Assembly: GCA_003023485.1 (NCBI GenBank)
Contig: PXSG01000095.1
Coordinates: 21,011-37,039 of the forward strand
Source of the DNA: Halobacteriales archaeon SW_10_68_16
GTDB lineage: Archaea; Halobacteriota; Halobacteria; Halobacteriales; Haloarculaceae
Length of the DNA stretch: 16,029 nt
Reading direction: 5' to 3'
Shown here: piece after piece, positions 15,955 to 16,029 of the stretch
Position numbering within the stretch: the first letter of the stretch is position 1
Layout: each line of letters opens with the position of its first letter
Translations under genes and position numbers: made by a program
Notes under the pieces: generated by a model
Told to the model about the DNA's origin: nothing
Seen by the model: the letters and a program-made list of their open reading frames with translations, nothing else
The model's database searches: none

Positions 15955-16029
15955 CCGGCGAAAAAATACGAACCTCGTAGATGCGTTTCGAATATCGTAT
16001 TGTGCCGCGGTACCACGGCCCGCGGTGGC
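15955..16029. other. AT-rich upstream region of carB with an inverted repeat
   Basis: No gene is visible before the window edge. Between 15960 and 16001 the DNA is unusually AT-rich. It contains AATACGA (15965-15971) and TCGTATT (15995-16001), seven-base inverted arms 23 bases apart. This could be an operator for arginine/pyrimidine control or part of a divergent promoter; both are inference. Confidence 0.3.

Overview
The window comes from a haloarchaeon (class Halobacteria). The DNA is very GC-rich, the proteins are strongly acidic, TATA-like boxes lie about 27 bases before several starts (leaderless transcription), and there is archaeal machinery: ribosomal protein L18Ae/LX, prefoldin alpha, FtsY, the archaeal CoA route and a ThiR-type regulator. 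The genus cannot be told from the sequence. All genes except the pantoate kinase/phosphopantothenate synthetase pair lie on the minus strand.

Layout, left to right. 1-1471: an F420 hydrogenase/dehydrogenase beta-subunit (FrhB/FpoF-like) iron-sulfur protein, cut by the window edge. 1461-3167: a siroheme nitrite/sulfite reductase that overlaps it and lies upstream, so the two are probably one redox unit resembling a split F420-dependent sulfite reductase. 3458-6490: a REC-multiPAS-histidine kinase reading frame divided into two ORFs by one in-frame TAG. 6575-8196: a compact operon rpl18a-pfdA-ftsY (protein synthesis, folding, membrane targeting). 8265-8530: a small unrecognised gene with a frameshift. 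8607-10173 (+): pantoate kinase (internally deleted) and 4-phosphopantoate--beta-alanine ligase, two steps of archaeal CoA synthesis. 10195-11109: a ThiR-type HTH-ThiN regulator. 11207-12079: the C-terminal part of an LVIVD-repeat protein. 12166-15922: carbamoyl-phosphate synthase large subunit (carB), with an inferred 59-base deletion/frameshift and an extra C-terminal domain.

The most striking general feature is the density of gene lesions: a nonsense codon (sensor kinase), a frameshift (small gene), two deletions with frameshift (pantoate kinase, carB), one likely 5' truncation (LVIVD protein) and one possibly deletion-born fusion (carB tail). Two hit central biosynthetic genes, so an assembly or sequencing artefact must be weighed against real gene decay. 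The biologically most interesting unit is the reductase plus F420-dehydrogenase-like pair. I saw no mobile element, CRISPR array, tRNA or rRNA.
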